Assembly (NCBI GenBank): GCA_945873065.1
Contig: CAMCBN010000002.1
Span: forward strand, 102,788-166,787
Length of the DNA stretch: 64,000 nt
Source: an uncultured Candidatus Saccharibacteria bacterium
Lineage (GTDB): Bacteria; Patescibacteriota; Saccharimonadia; Saccharimonadales; Saccharimonadaceae
Direction: 5' to 3'
The position numbers were made by a program, and so were the translations under genes. Every line of letters starts with the position of its first letter. The first letter of the stretch is position 1. Positions 26,361 to 35,549 of the stretch are shown here, piece after piece. The notes under the pieces were generated by a model, which saw only the letters and a list, made by a program, of their open reading frames with translations, did no database searches and was not told the DNA's origin.

Positions 26361-27257
26361 ATGCAACGACCAACGAAAGCGATTATCGCTGCTGCTGGAT
26401 TTGGTACGCGTTTTTTGCCGCAAACCAAGGCAATGCCAAAGGAAATGATGCCGCTTGTCGATAAGCCGATTATTCAGTACGTAGTAGAAGAGCTTGTCGA
26501 AGCTGGTATAAAAGATATTATTTTGGTAGGTAGTAGTAATAAGCGTGCCATTGAAGACCACTTTGATGTACCGAGTGGTGATTTGGTGGCGAATTTGACT
26601 GCTGGTGGTCCTAAGAAAAAACCTTTACTTGATCAGGTGAACCAGATAGCTGATCTAGCTAATTTCGTATATTTACGTCAAAAGGGCCCGTATGGCAATG
26701 CTACACCGATCGCTTGTGCAGCGCATTTGATCGGCAACGAGCCCTTCATCTACACCTGGGCGGATGACTTTTTTGTCAGTAAGCCAGGGGTAACGAAGCA
26801 GCTGATCGAGACCTATGAGCGGTATGGTGGGAGTGTTTTAGCCTGCAAACGAGTCGAACAGGACGATGAGTATGATAAGTACGGTTTCGTCAGCGGCGAT
26901 GCCGAGCAAACAGGTGAGATCAAAGTGCAACGTATTATCGAAAAACCTGGCAAAGATAACGCTCCGAGTGAGCTTGGTAGTGTGAGTGAATATTTGTTTA
27001 CACCCGAGTTGTTTGAATATTTAGAGCGGGCAGAGAATGAGTTTGCTGGGGGTGGTGAGTTCATGATTCAACCTGTAGTGCAATCGATGATTGAGGATGG
27101 TTGGGGTGTGTACGCTCGTGAGATCAGCAATGGGACTTTTTACGACACTGGCGATAAATTGGAATACCTCAAGACTGTGGTTGATTTTGGACTAAAAGAC
27201 CCCGTACTTGGGCCAGAGTTTGCAAAATATCTTCGGACTCACTATACTGAAAGCTAG
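26361..27257 (+). CDS. galU: UTP-glucose-1-phosphate uridylyltransferase
   Basis: The 298-residue enzyme starts with KAIIAAAGFGTRFLPQTKAM, the nucleotide-binding loop with the conserved Lys of KEMMPLVDKP just after. It makes UDP-glucose for envelope glycans. It has a very strong Shine-Dalgarno (AAGGAGG). Upstream, a second Shine-Dalgarno serves a minimal ATG-TCC-TAA frame at 26334-26342, of unknown meaning. A TATTAT box lies near 26304. Confidence 0.94.
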   Translation: MQRPTKAIIAAAGFGTRFLPQTKAMPKEMMPLVDKPIIQYVVEELVEAGIKDIILVGSSNKRAIEDHFDVPSGDLVANLTAGGPKKKPLLDQVNQIADLANFVYLRQKGPYGNATPIACAAHLIGNEPFIYTWADDFFVSKPGVTKQLIETYERYGGSVLACKRVEQDDEYDKYGFVSGDAEQTGEIKVQRIIEKPGKDNAPSELGSVSEYLFTPELFEYLERAENEFAGGGEFMIQPVVQSMIEDGWGVYAREISNGTFYDTGDKLEYLKTVVDFGLKDPVLGPEFAKYLRTHYTES

Positions 27258-27293
27258 GCGGGCTTCGCCGACTAATAAGAGAGGAGATAACCA

Positions 27294-27542
27294 ATGGAGT
27301 GGGCGCAGATATTGGTCGTACTATTGTCGGTCTTGCTGTCACTATTATTGATAGCGGCGATTGTGCTTGTCGTACAGCTGATACGTATCACTCGCAAAAT
27401 CAACGAGGTCGTTGATTCGGCTCAGCGGATAACTTCTACTGTTGAAGAGGTTACTGTTAATGTAGCTAGAGTGACATCACCTGTTTGGTTGGCGCGAGCG
27501 TTGTCATCATCGGTGAAACGGATGTTTCGTAGTAAAAAATAA
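27294..27542 (+). CDS. small membrane protein, DUF948-like
   Basis: This 82-residue protein has one long hydrophobic helix (about 5-32) followed by an amphipathic stretch (RKINEVVDSAQRITSTVEEV) and a basic end. This resembles DUF948 envelope or stress proteins that usually sit beside YtxH-domain genes, as here. GAGGAG lies about 6 nt before the start. It is probably co-transcribed with the next gene. Confidence 0.65.
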   Translation: MEWAQILVVLLSVLLSLLLIAAIVLVVQLIRITRKINEVVDSAQRITSTVEEVTVNVARVTSPVWLARALSSSVKRMFRSKK

Positions 27543-27560
27543 TAAAAGGAGGGAATAATT

Positions 27561-27836
27561 ATGTCAAAACGTAAATTTTTGCTTGGAGCTGTTGTTGGGG
27601 CAACGGCTGGTGTGGTAGCTGGTGTACTGACAGCACCAAAGTCTGGTAAGGAGACTCGTGCTGATTTGAAAGAAAAAGCGCGGCAGCTTAAGAGCGACGC
27701 TAATGCAAAGGGTAGTGAATTGCGTGCTAAAGGTGAACAAGTTTACCACGACACGAAAAAGGTGGCACACGATCTCCAGCAACGAAGTGAGCGAGCGGTT
27801 CGTAGTGCTCGTGAAGAGTTTCGTAAGGAAAAATAA
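27561..27836 (+). CDS. YtxH-domain protein
   Basis: The 91-residue protein has a Gly/Ala-rich membrane segment (LLGAVVGATAGVVAGVLTAP) followed by SGKETRADLKEKARQL and a long charged helix, the normal YtxH layout. Members are stress- or envelope-associated with unknown biochemical role. A strong Shine-Dalgarno (AAAGGAGG) precedes it. The hairpin at 27852-27891 follows the stop. Confidence 0.85.
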   Translation: MSKRKFLLGAVVGATAGVVAGVLTAPKSGKETRADLKEKARQLKSDANAKGSELRAKGEQVYHDTKKVAHDLQQRSERAVRSAREEFRKEK

Positions 27837-27851
27837 TTAAAACGTTATAGG

Positions 27852-27891
27852 ACCAGCCAGAGACGTTACTATGTTTTTGGCTGGTGTTTTT
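27852..27891 (+). terminator. rho-independent terminator after the YtxH gene
   Basis: ACCAGCCA (27852-27859) pairs with TGGCTGGT (27878-27885) in an 8-bp stem, followed by GTTTTTG. It probably ends the galU-to-YtxH transcripts. The next gene starts only 6 nt after the T-run. Confidence 0.85.
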
Positions 27892-27896
27892 GTAAT

Positions 27897-28250
27897 ATGT
27901 CGCAGAAATATAATGCATCACAGGATCAGAGGGCGCGTACACAAAAAGCCTTACTTTCGAATGATGAGCAGAGTCCGCCACATGATACTGCCTTTGACAA
28001 ACTGAAGCGCGATAATGAGAATGGTTCACGTCAGGCTATTCTCGAGGATTTATTTTACGATTTTCACCGAAGTCGGGTAGAGGTGTACAAGATGAACTTT
28101 ATCCGTGGTGTGTTTTTTGGTTTGGGTAGTGTTCTAGGTGGAACTATTTTGGTGGCGTTAACAGTGTGGGTGTTGAATGCGATCGGTGTGCTAGTACCGA
28201 GCTTGGCTGGCTTTATTGACAGTATCGTGCGGTTGATGAGCACAAGATAG
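27897..28250 (+). CDS. DUF5665-like membrane protein
   Basis: The 117-residue product has a charged N-terminal half and one long hydrophobic stretch (about 80-110) preceded by NFIRGVFFGLGSVLGGT, the pattern of the DUF5665 family. Function is unknown. The ATG at 27897 lies immediately after the terminator T-run and has no Shine-Dalgarno, so expression must come from readthrough or from a leaderless start. Confidence 0.75.
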   Translation: MSQKYNASQDQRARTQKALLSNDEQSPPHDTAFDKLKRDNENGSRQAILEDLFYDFHRSRVEVYKMNFIRGVFFGLGSVLGGTILVALTVWVLNAIGVLVPSLAGFIDSIVRLMSTR

Positions 28251-28361
28251 TGAACAGATGTAGCTAATAGCAAAAATACTTCTCATATTGTTCAAAACGA
28301 AGCTAGGCTGGTCGGGCACACTTTGCGTCAGTTGATCAAATTAGTTATACTGAAAGGATCT

Positions 28362-31300
28362 ATGGAGGAGTCTATTTTGTCATCTTCAACTACTAAGCAG
28401 TCGCTTGTGCCGAGCGACTTTGTTCACTTGCATAACCATACACACCATTCAGTTCTCGATGGTTTGACAAAAATCAATGATCTGGTTGATAAGGTCAAAG
28501 AATTCGGTATGGAGGCCGCTGCGGTGACTGATCATGGTACGATGAGTGGCGTTCTCGATTATTATAAAACAGCGAAAAAAGCTGGCATCAAACCGATACT
28601 CGGTATCGAAACATATGTGGCGGCCCGTTCACGCTTCGACCGTGATCCGGCTAGGGACAAACAGCGCTTTCACTTGACTGTGTTGGCTATGAACGAGACA
28701 GGTTTTCATAATCTGATGCGGCTTTCGACACAGGCAAACCTGGAGGGGTTTTATTACAAACCACGGATAGATCACGATCTTCTCGAAGAGTTGAATGAAG
28801 GTTTGATCGTGATGAGTGGCTGTGCTAGCGGTGAAGTTGGCGAGGCGCTACGGAATGATGATTATGTCAAAGCACGCGAAATAGCTCAGTGGTATAAGTC
28901 AGTGTTTGGTGATCGCTACTACCTGGAGCTGCAAGACCACGGCCACCCCAAGTCAAACACACATTGGGATGTACAGGCAAAAATTAACGAGGGGTTAAAA
29001 AAACTCGCCAAAGATCTCGGTATCGAGATGGTGGTGACCTGCGACGGACACTACTTGACACATGATTATCAGGATGCACATGAGATTCTTCTGTGTGTTG
29101 GTACAGGCTCGTATTTAAATGACACCAACCGGATGAGTCTGAAAGATTTTGAATTACATTTGACTGATCCACGTGACATTATTGAGCACTGGGGTGATGA
29201 ATTACCAGAAGCAATCACTAACACCAAAAAAGTCGCTGATCGCTGTAATGTTGATATCGAACTCGGCAAAATACTTATCCCAAAATATCCACTGCCCGAG
29301 GGCGAGAATGAGCATTCGTATTTATTGAAACTAGTCTATCAGGGGTTGGCGCAGCGTTATAATGGTGTGTCGGCCGACGAAGTAGTGGCACAGACACCCG
29401 ATCAAATCATCCCTACTCTAGCTGATGATGTCCGTGAACGAGCCGAAATGGAGTTGGGTGTAATGGCAAATATGGGCTATGAGGGATACTTTTTGATCGT
29501 TCAAGACTTTATCAACTGGGGTAAGTCACAGGGTATTGTGTTTGGTCCAGGACGCGGTTCGGCGGCTGGTTCTATCGTAGCGTACGCGCTTAATATCACT
29601 GATCTCGACCCATTGAAATATGGGTTGCTGTTCGAGCGCTTCCTTAATCCTGACCGTATTTCTATGCCAGATATTGATGTTGATATCCAAGACACGCGCC
29701 GTGATGAAGTAATAGAGTATTGCGCTAATAAGTATGGCAAAGATCGGGTGAGTAATATCGTTACCTTCGGTAAAATGGCAGCACGTGCGGCAGTACGTGA
29801 CGTAGCGCGAGTACTTGAGGTGCCATATGCCGAAAGCGATCGTTTGGCAAAGATGGTGCCACCACCGGCTCAGGGGCGACATATACCATTGGCGGTCAGT
29901 GTCCGGGAAGATGCTGACCTCAAGCAAGAGTACGAAACTAACCCCACGGCCAAGCAGGTTTTTGATTACGCCATCCAGCTAGAGGGAACGATCCGTAGTC
30001 ATGGCGTGCATGCTTGTGGTGTAGTGATTGCGCCAGACGAATTAGTCAAGTATATACCACTTGAGCAAGCTCAGAAGGGGGTGGTAGCGACACAATTCCC
30101 GATGGGTGAAGTCGAAGACCTTGGCTTGTTGAAGATGGATTTTTTGGGATTATCTAACCTGTCGATCATCAATAATGCTATGAGAATAATTCGCAAGGCC
30201 TATGGCGATACAATCGATCTATCTACTTTGCCACTTGATGACGAAGAAACATATAAATTGTTTCAGCGTGGCGACACCACTGGTGTGTTCCAGTTGGAAT
30301 CTGCTGGTATGAAGCGCTACCTTAGGGCGCTGAAGCCGACTCGTTTTGAGGATATCATAGCTATGGTGGCGTTGTATCGTCCGGGGCCAATGCAATTTAT
30401 AGATTCGTTTATTCGCCGCAAACACGGACAGGAAGAAATTACCTACCTCCATCCTGGCATGAAGAATTCGCTGGAAAATACCTATGGTATTTTGGTGTAT
30501 CAGGAACAATTTATGCAAATTTCCAAAGAGTGGTGTGGCTTTACCGGCGGTCAGGCGGACACACTACGCAAGGCGGTCGGTAAGAAAAAAATTGACCTCA
30601 TGAAAAAGGTGAAGCCGGAATTTGTCGAAGGGGCGGTGAAGGTCGGCGGTGCCACGCGCGAGACGGCGGAGACATTTTGGTCGCAGCTGGAAGAGTTCGC
30701 TAATTACTGTTTCAACAAGAGCCACGCTGCGTGCTACGGCCTGATCGCCTACTGGACGGCGTATCTCAAGGCGCACTATCCGGATGCTTTTATGGCGGCA
30801 TTGATGACTAGTGATCATGATGATGTTGATCGATTGGCTATAGAGATCACCGAGTGCAAGCATATGGGTATCACAGTGCTCAACCCAGATGTGAATGAAT
30901 CATACGCTGAATTTGCGGTAGTACCAGGTGAAAACAAAATCCGCTTCGGTATGACAGCTGTCAAAGGAGTCGGTGTCGGTGCAGTAGAAGAGATCGTTAA
31001 TATGCGTGATCGTGATGGGGAGTTTGCTAGCGTGGAGGATTTCGCCAAACGGGTAAGTACTAGCAAATGCAATAAGCGAGTGTGGGAGTCGTTGATTAAG
31101 TCTGGCGGCTTTGATGCTCTCGGTGACAGGTCTGACTTGTTGTTTAATCTTGAGGCGATTTTGGCTTTTGCTGGTAAACTGCAAAAAGAGGCTCTCAGTG
31201 GGCAGACGGATTTGTTCGGTAGTTTAGCGGATAGTTCGGAGCAGATTATACCATCAATCGACATAAAAACAGCGCCGACCAAATATACCGATAAAGAGAA

Positions 31301-32087
31301 GCTAATGTGGGAGCGTGAGCTGATCGGGCTATATATCAGTGCTCATCCACTTGATGCGTACGACACCTTTTTCGCTGAACAGACGATACCGCTCCGACAG
31401 GTGACACCACAGATTGATGGGCAAAATGTAGTTATTGGTGGGTTGATCACGCGTTTGCGGACGATTATGACGAAATCTGGTGGTAAAATGGCTTTCGTCG
31501 GGATTGAAGACAAGACGGGTGAGGGGGAAGTGATTGTGTTTCCGAAGCTATACCAGCAGTTGGGCGCTCAGTTACAACAAGATGTTGTAGTAAAAATTTC
31601 CGGTAAAATTAGCGCCCGTGATCGTGATGGTAATCTTGGTGATGATGCTAAAATGATCGCTAACGAGATAGATGTCATTACCGACAAAGAACTAGCCGAA
31701 TACGAATCGACTGGCCAGGTAATGAAACAACCAACTGGTCCGGTATCGCATCGTCGATCGGTGCGTCGGAGCCAAAAAGGAGCGGCATCGCAAACGCCGG
31801 CTGTGACACCAAGTGATGAACGTGTGGCTATGTCAAAGTCGACGTCTTCGGTAGCACCTTTACGGCTACCAACGGTTTATGTTCGTGTGAAAGACCCTAG
31901 CGACATGGAGGCGTTGACACAATTCAAGCGTATTTGTACACAAAATCCTGGCCAAAGTGAGATCATTATGATGTTGGGTGATGACAAATCATCAGCCATT
32001 CGGCTACCGTTTCGGGTCGACGCGGTAGATGAGCTAAAGCAGCGGCTAGGAGATGTCTTAGGCGAAGACTGTGTCGCACTAAAATAA
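28362..32087 (+). CDS. dnaE: DNA polymerase III alpha subunit
   Basis: The 1241-residue replicative polymerase has a PHP domain at the N-terminus (FVHLHNHTHHSVLDG, TDHGTMSG), the polymerase core with GPGRGSAAGSIVAYAL and the catalytic acidic triplet in MPDIDVDIQD, a thumb/fingers region (ALYRPGPMQFI), and a C-terminal OB fold and tail. It is a DnaE-type rather than PolC-type enzyme. A longer frame begins with TTG at 28323; I prefer the ATG at 28362, which has TATACT ending 10 nt upstream. The gene is intact. Confidence 0.96.
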   Translation: MEESILSSSTTKQSLVPSDFVHLHNHTHHSVLDGLTKINDLVDKVKEFGMEAAAVTDHGTMSGVLDYYKTAKKAGIKPILGIETYVAARSRFDRDPARDKQRFHLTVLAMNETGFHNLMRLSTQANLEGFYYKPRIDHDLLEELNEGLIVMSGCASGEVGEALRNDDYVKAREIAQWYKSVFGDRYYLELQDHGHPKSNTHWDVQAKINEGLKKLAKDLGIEMVVTCDGHYLTHDYQDAHEILLCVGTGSYLNDTNRMSLKDFELHLTDPRDIIEHWGDELPEAITNTKKVADRCNVDIELGKILIPKYPLPEGENEHSYLLKLVYQGLAQRYNGVSADEVVAQTPDQIIPTLADDVRERAEMELGVMANMGYEGYFLIVQDFINWGKSQGIVFGPGRGSAAGSIVAYALNITDLDPLKYGLLFERFLNPDRISMPDIDVDIQDTRRDEVIEYCANKYGKDRVSNIVTFGKMAARAAVRDVARVLEVPYAESDRLAKMVPPPAQGRHIPLAVSVREDADLKQEYETNPTAKQVFDYAIQLEGTIRSHGVHACGVVIAPDELVKYIPLEQAQKGVVATQFPMGEVEDLGLLKMDFLGLSNLSIINNAMRIIRKAYGDTIDLSTLPLDDEETYKLFQRGDTTGVFQLESAGMKRYLRALKPTRFEDIIAMVALYRPGPMQFIDSFIRRKHGQEEITYLHPGMKNSLENTYGILVYQEQFMQISKEWCGFTGGQADTLRKAVGKKKIDLMKKVKPEFVEGAVKVGGATRETAETFWSQLEEFANYCFNKSHAACYGLIAYWTAYLKAHYPDAFMAALMTSDHDDVDRLAIEITECKHMGITVLNPDVNESYAEFAVVPGENKIRFGMTAVKGVGVGAVEEIVNMRDRDGEFASVEDFAKRVSTSKCNKRVWESLIKSGGFDALGDRSDLLFNLEAILAFAGKLQKEALSGQTDLFGSLADSSEQIIPSIDIKTAPTKYTDKEKLMWERELIGLYISAHPLDAYDTFFAEQTIPLRQVTPQIDGQNVVIGGLITRLRTIMTKSGGKMAFVGIEDKTGEGEVIVFPKLYQQLGAQLQQDVVVKISGKISARDRDGNLGDDAKMIANEIDVITDKELAEYESTGQVMKQPTGPVSHRRSVRRSQKGAASQTPAVTPSDERVAMSKSTSSVAPLRLPTVYVRVKDPSDMEALTQFKRICTQNPGQSEIIMMLGDDKSSAIRLPFRVDAVDELKQRLGDVLGEDCVALK

Positions 32088-32092
32088 GGTAT

Positions 32093-32188
32093 CCCACGCC
32101 GCCCTGCGAGGCGGTCAACTGCGCGTGTGCAAGTGCACTTGGTCTTAGCCTTTTTCGAGCAGCAGCTTCTCTAGCAGGACGGCGTGGG
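32093..32188. repeat. 96-bp GC-rich element with 15-nt terminal inverted repeats
   Basis: Right after dnaE, CCCACGCCGCCCTGC (32093-32107) is repeated inverted at 32174-32188 with one mismatch. Inside lies a perfect 12-nt palindrome, CAAGTGCACTTG (about 32130-32141). The segment is much more GC-rich than its surroundings. It is followed by a second hairpin, CCCTGTTA/TAACAGGG (about 32198-32222), and a third (GACGA-GAGC / GCTC-GA-TCGTC). No coding potential or T-run was seen. It could be a structured RNA, a complex 3-prime end or a MITE-like repeat. Confidence 0.6.
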
Positions 32189-32353
32189 GTCTTGTGGCCC
32201 TGTTACATCAAATATAACAGGGGTGGTCGACGAGAGCTACAGCTCGATCGTCTATGTATAGTATAAGTATTTATAGATCATAACGCAAACATAGGTTTTG
32301 GTAATGAAGAAGCATCAGTAGCTAAAATAACAAGGTGTCGGTATACTAGATCT

Positions 32354-32893
32354 ATGAAACATTCTGAACACCCTGAAATTATCGTGATAGCACATAATAT
32401 TCGATCGACACATAATGTTGGTGCTATATTTCGTACTTGTGAAGGTTTCGGGGTGTCGCGACTGATATTGAGCGGCTACACGCCATACCCAGACATGACA
32501 TTATGTACGGATAACGACAGTCATCGTTCAGGAGTCGATCCGCGACTACCACATATTCGTCAAAAAATTACTAAACAAATTCGTAAAACGGCACTTGGCG
32601 CAGAATCTCTCGTGCGGTTTATCCATCAAGAGGAGCTTGACTTGTCTGTAGTGCGAGGGTATCGGTTGGTGGCGCTAGAACAGGCTAGTAATTCGATCGC
32701 ACTACAGCAGTATCGCCCACCAGCGAAAGTAGCACTGTTACTTGGTGAAGAAGTCTATGGTATTGTGCCAGAATTATTGTCCAAGGTGGATGATATTATC
32801 GAGATACCTATGTATGGGCAAAAGGAATCATTTAATGTTTCGGTAGCGGCTGGAATTGCTTTGTATGCTTTAGTGAGCAATCCACCAGCGTAG
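32354..32893 (+). CDS. SpoU/TrmH-family RNA 2-prime-O-methyltransferase
   Basis: The 179-residue protein has the three SPOUT motifs: NIRSTHNVGAIFRTCEGFG, LLLGEEVYGI and IPMYGQKESFNVSVAAG, which form the knotted SAM-binding site. It methylates a ribose in tRNA or rRNA; the exact target cannot be told. There is no extra N-terminal RNA-binding domain. TATACT ends 6 nt before the ATG with no Shine-Dalgarno, so it is predicted to be leaderless. Confidence 0.9.
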   Translation: MKHSEHPEIIVIAHNIRSTHNVGAIFRTCEGFGVSRLILSGYTPYPDMTLCTDNDSHRSGVDPRLPHIRQKITKQIRKTALGAESLVRFIHQEELDLSVVRGYRLVALEQASNSIALQQYRPPAKVALLLGEEVYGIVPELLSKVDDIIEIPMYGQKESFNVSVAAGIALYALVSNPPA

Positions 32894-32971
32894 GGCCGAG
32901 GGTCTAAAGATAGCAATATGTTTTGCCCTCTATATTTATTTAGCACGAGCTGTTTGCTATACTGAAATATA

Positions 32972-34594
32972 ATGAATGAAGCAGAAGTACAGCGTCGTCG
33001 ACGCCAACAGGATGAAGCATCGACCGAGCAACGCTCGCGTATATTAGGGCTAAAATATCTTGATATGCGTCCTATCGAAGAAACATTACCATTGGCGTGG
33101 GATATTATGTCGATCGAGGATATGCATCAGTTTTATATGCTACCGCTGACTGAGGGCGATGAAAATCAGCCATTTCAGTTTGGAGTCACCGCGCAGACAC
33201 CTCAGTCGGTCATCCAGCAAAGACGAAAACTATATCAGGACGAAGGGCAACCAGTAGAGTTTTATCTGATCAGCTTGAGTGGGTATCGTGTACTCATGAA
33301 TCGTTTCGACCCGCCGAAAAAAGTCGTCTACGATGATATCGAAATCGCCCAAGCCGGTGATAGCGAGACGATTGGTCGGGTCAGTCAGACTTTAGAGCAG
33401 GTCAGTAGTGAGGAGGTGTTCGACTATATTATAGATCAGGCCGATATGCTGGGCGCCAGCGATATCCACATTGAGAATGAACGTAATGATATACGAATCC
33501 GTTTGCGTGTCGATGGGGCGCTTCACCCAGTGGCACGCTTGAGTAGGGATCGATACCGGGTGATCATGGGCGAGTTGGCTAGTCGGGCTGGTGTATCGAG
33601 CGCTTCGAATCAACCGCAGTCTGGGCATATTCAAAAAGATATCGTCCGTGGCAGTGCGTCACATCTACTTAATATACGTGTCGAAACAGTACCAACGATG
33701 TATGGGCAAGACGCTGTATTGCGTTTGTTTAATTTCGATGAAAGTTTACTGAATCTTGATCTATTGGGTATCCCCCCGAAGCAGCGCCAGGAAATCGATG
33801 AAATCATTAGCCATCCACGTGGCTTGGTGCTGATGGTCGGCCCGACTGGGTCGGGTAAATCCACTACGCTTTATAGTATGCTAAATGCGCTTAATACTAC
33901 CGATCGTAAGATTATTACCCTAGAGGACCCTATCGAATATGGCCTCGGTGGCATCTCGCAGATCCCGATTAATACTTCGGGCGGTGGTAGTTTCGCAGCA
34001 GGACTTCGTAGTGTGTTGCGTTTGGACCCAGATGTCGTGATGGTGGGTGAGATTCGTGATGTCGATACTGCACGGACAGCTATTCAGGCATCGATCACTG
34101 GGCACTTGGTGATGTCAAGCTTTCACGCCAATAGTACCAGTGCAGCGTTTAGTCGTATGATCGACCTGATTGGTATTAATCCGATTTTTTCCAGTGCTAT
34201 TCGCTTGGTGATTGCTCAGCGCTTGGTGCGGCGCTTGGTAGATGAAACAAAAGAGGCTTACGATCCAGATGATGCGACTCGCGCTTACGTAAAGCGTGTG
34301 CTTGAGGGTATACCAGATGATGTTGAGCACCCTGATCTTGACACGTTTCAGCTATGGCGCCCTGTGACAAGTGATGATGCACCATTTGGTTATAAAGGTC
34401 GTGTCGTTATCATGGAGCAACTTATCGTGACAGAGGCGATTCAATCCTTTATTCGCGGTGATGCTGGTACTATCAACCCCGACCTTATCGAAAAAGTCGC
34501 CAAAGCAGAAGGTATGCTCACGCTCGAACAGGTCGGTGTGCTAGCAGCGCTGCGCGGCGAGACTACACTCGAAGAAGTGAATCGAGTGATCTAG
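32972..34594 (+). CDS. pilB: type IV pilus assembly ATPase (PilB/GspE family)
   Basis: The 540-residue ATPase has an N-terminal domain (1-130), a PAS-like N2 region (ASDIHIENE, RLRVDG), Walker A (GPTGSGKSTTLYS), the Asp box (TLEDPIEY), Walker B (DPDVVMVGEIRD) and the His box (ITGHLVMSSFHAN). It powers pilus extension. The four-Cys zinc site usual in PilB and GspE between the His box and the end is absent. TATACT ends 8 nt before the ATG, predicting a leaderless mRNA. pilC, pilM-O and pilD are not in the window; a pilin is at 18275. Confidence 0.88.
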   Translation: MNEAEVQRRRRQQDEASTEQRSRILGLKYLDMRPIEETLPLAWDIMSIEDMHQFYMLPLTEGDENQPFQFGVTAQTPQSVIQQRRKLYQDEGQPVEFYLISLSGYRVLMNRFDPPKKVVYDDIEIAQAGDSETIGRVSQTLEQVSSEEVFDYIIDQADMLGASDIHIENERNDIRIRLRVDGALHPVARLSRDRYRVIMGELASRAGVSSASNQPQSGHIQKDIVRGSASHLLNIRVETVPTMYGQDAVLRLFNFDESLLNLDLLGIPPKQRQEIDEIISHPRGLVLMVGPTGSGKSTTLYSMLNALNTTDRKIITLEDPIEYGLGGISQIPINTSGGGSFAAGLRSVLRLDPDVVMVGEIRDVDTARTAIQASITGHLVMSSFHANSTSAAFSRMIDLIGINPIFSSAIRLVIAQRLVRRLVDETKEAYDPDDATRAYVKRVLEGIPDDVEHPDLDTFQLWRPVTSDDAPFGYKGRVVIMEQLIVTEAIQSFIRGDAGTINPDLIEKVAKAEGMLTLEQVGVLAALRGETTLEEVNRVI

Positions 34595-34660
34595 TTGGGC
34601 GCTTCTAAGGGATCCGTGTATTTTTGCTAAATTACTTTTTATAGTGTATTGTATATTACA

Positions 34661-35464
34661 ATGACAAGGGAGTATTATCATAGTACGCCTAATAGCTTGG
34701 GCATGGATGCCCCGAGGTGGGCTCGTGAGCGGCCCTCGGATTATCATAGTACGCCTAATAGCTTGGGCATGGATGAAGGTGAATCTGCGACAGATTGGCA
34801 GAGTGCTTTGTATGAGTGGGATGAATATTACCCAAAAGTTACTGCACTAGCGACAGCAGATGATTATCCTGCAGAAGCCGATAAAGAGCAGGATATGGGG
34901 CCGAAAATTTTATCTATAAACTCTTCTGAAATTGCGCCGTGGCTTAACGATGAGGAGCGGTCGAACGGACTGCCGATATTACATATAGAAGATAGCGGTA
35001 ATCATTCGGTAGTAGTAGTCGATGCTAGAACAGACCGATTGAAGGATATCGAGGCAAAAATGGCTCGAAGAAAATCTTTGAAAGATTTTGAAGGTACAGG
35101 TAGATCTACACTTTCTGATACATTAAAAGAATTAGGGTTGGTTGCTCGACAGTTGAGTGGCTCATTAGATGGCAATATTAGTGGAATGAAATCTATAAGT
35201 AGTAAAAATCCTGCATATCCTCTTACTATCTTCTATAGAAAACGCGTAGCGCCAAATGTACCACGAGTGTACGTATGCCAATCGCCAGTCGATTATATGC
35301 CGAAAGGGTCAGTTGCTTATGATCAGTTACGGGGAATGCATATTGATAACGTGTTGTTTTTTGTTGCAGCCTGCGTTAAACAAACTCAGGTGGAGACGTT
35401 GGCGTTGTTGACAGGATACACTCAGAGACGACTGCGGCACACGAATCGTGCTGGAGCTGTGTAA
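34661..35464 (+). CDS. orphan protein with duplicated N-terminal segment
   Basis: The product is about 267 residues and unrecognised. Its N-terminus carries the same 11-residue segment, YHSTPNSLGMD, twice with a 22-residue period. A central charged part (about 115-165) is followed by a beta-rich segment (TIFYRKRVAPNVPRVYVCQ) and a C-terminal helical segment (QVETLALLTGYTQRRLRH) that could be a helix-turn-helix. No signal or membrane segment is seen. The ATG at 34661 is preceded by TATA-like sequence and no Shine-Dalgarno. A perfect hairpin terminator follows. Confidence 0.65.
   Translation: MTREYYHSTPNSLGMDAPRWARERPSDYHSTPNSLGMDEGESATDWQSALYEWDEYYPKVTALATADDYPAEADKEQDMGPKILSINSSEIAPWLNDEERSNGLPILHIEDSGNHSVVVVDARTDRLKDIEAKMARRKSLKDFEGTGRSTLSDTLKELGLVARQLSGSLDGNISGMKSISSKNPAYPLTIFYRKRVAPNVPRVYVCQSPVDYMPKGSVAYDQLRGMHIDNVLFFVAACVKQTQVETLALLTGYTQRRLRHTNRAGAV
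34674..34775 (+). repeat. 36-nt direct repeat, two copies, 66-nt period
   Basis: The 36 bases at 34674-34709 recur exactly at 34740-34775. The period is 66 nt, a multiple of three, so the reading frame is kept. The repeat lies in the first 40 codons of the orphan gene. Confidence 0.9.
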
Positions 35465-35491
35465 GTTTAGTTTTTTGCACGACGAACCCTA

Positions 35492-35523
35492 CCCTAAATA
35501 CTACTTTGCAGCAGTATTTAGGG
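35492..35523. terminator. bidirectional terminator hairpin
   Basis: CCCTAAATACT and AGTATTTAGGG form a perfect 11-bp stem with a 10-nt loop between two convergent genes. On the plus strand it is followed by CGTTATTTG. It probably serves both the orphan gene and the malic enzyme gene. Confidence 0.75.
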
Positions 35524-35549
35524 CGTTATTTGATGAAAGTCATAGAATC

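Noticed and set aside
27294..27836. Gas-vesicle or plant LEA-type genes
   Set aside because: YtxH and DUF948 proteins are often mislabelled this way; no gas-vesicle genes are present.
32093..32260. SRP RNA, 6S RNA, tmRNA or RNase P RNA
   Set aside because: None of the conserved cores (GGAA tetraloop domain IV, tag frame, P4 helix sequences) was found on either strand.
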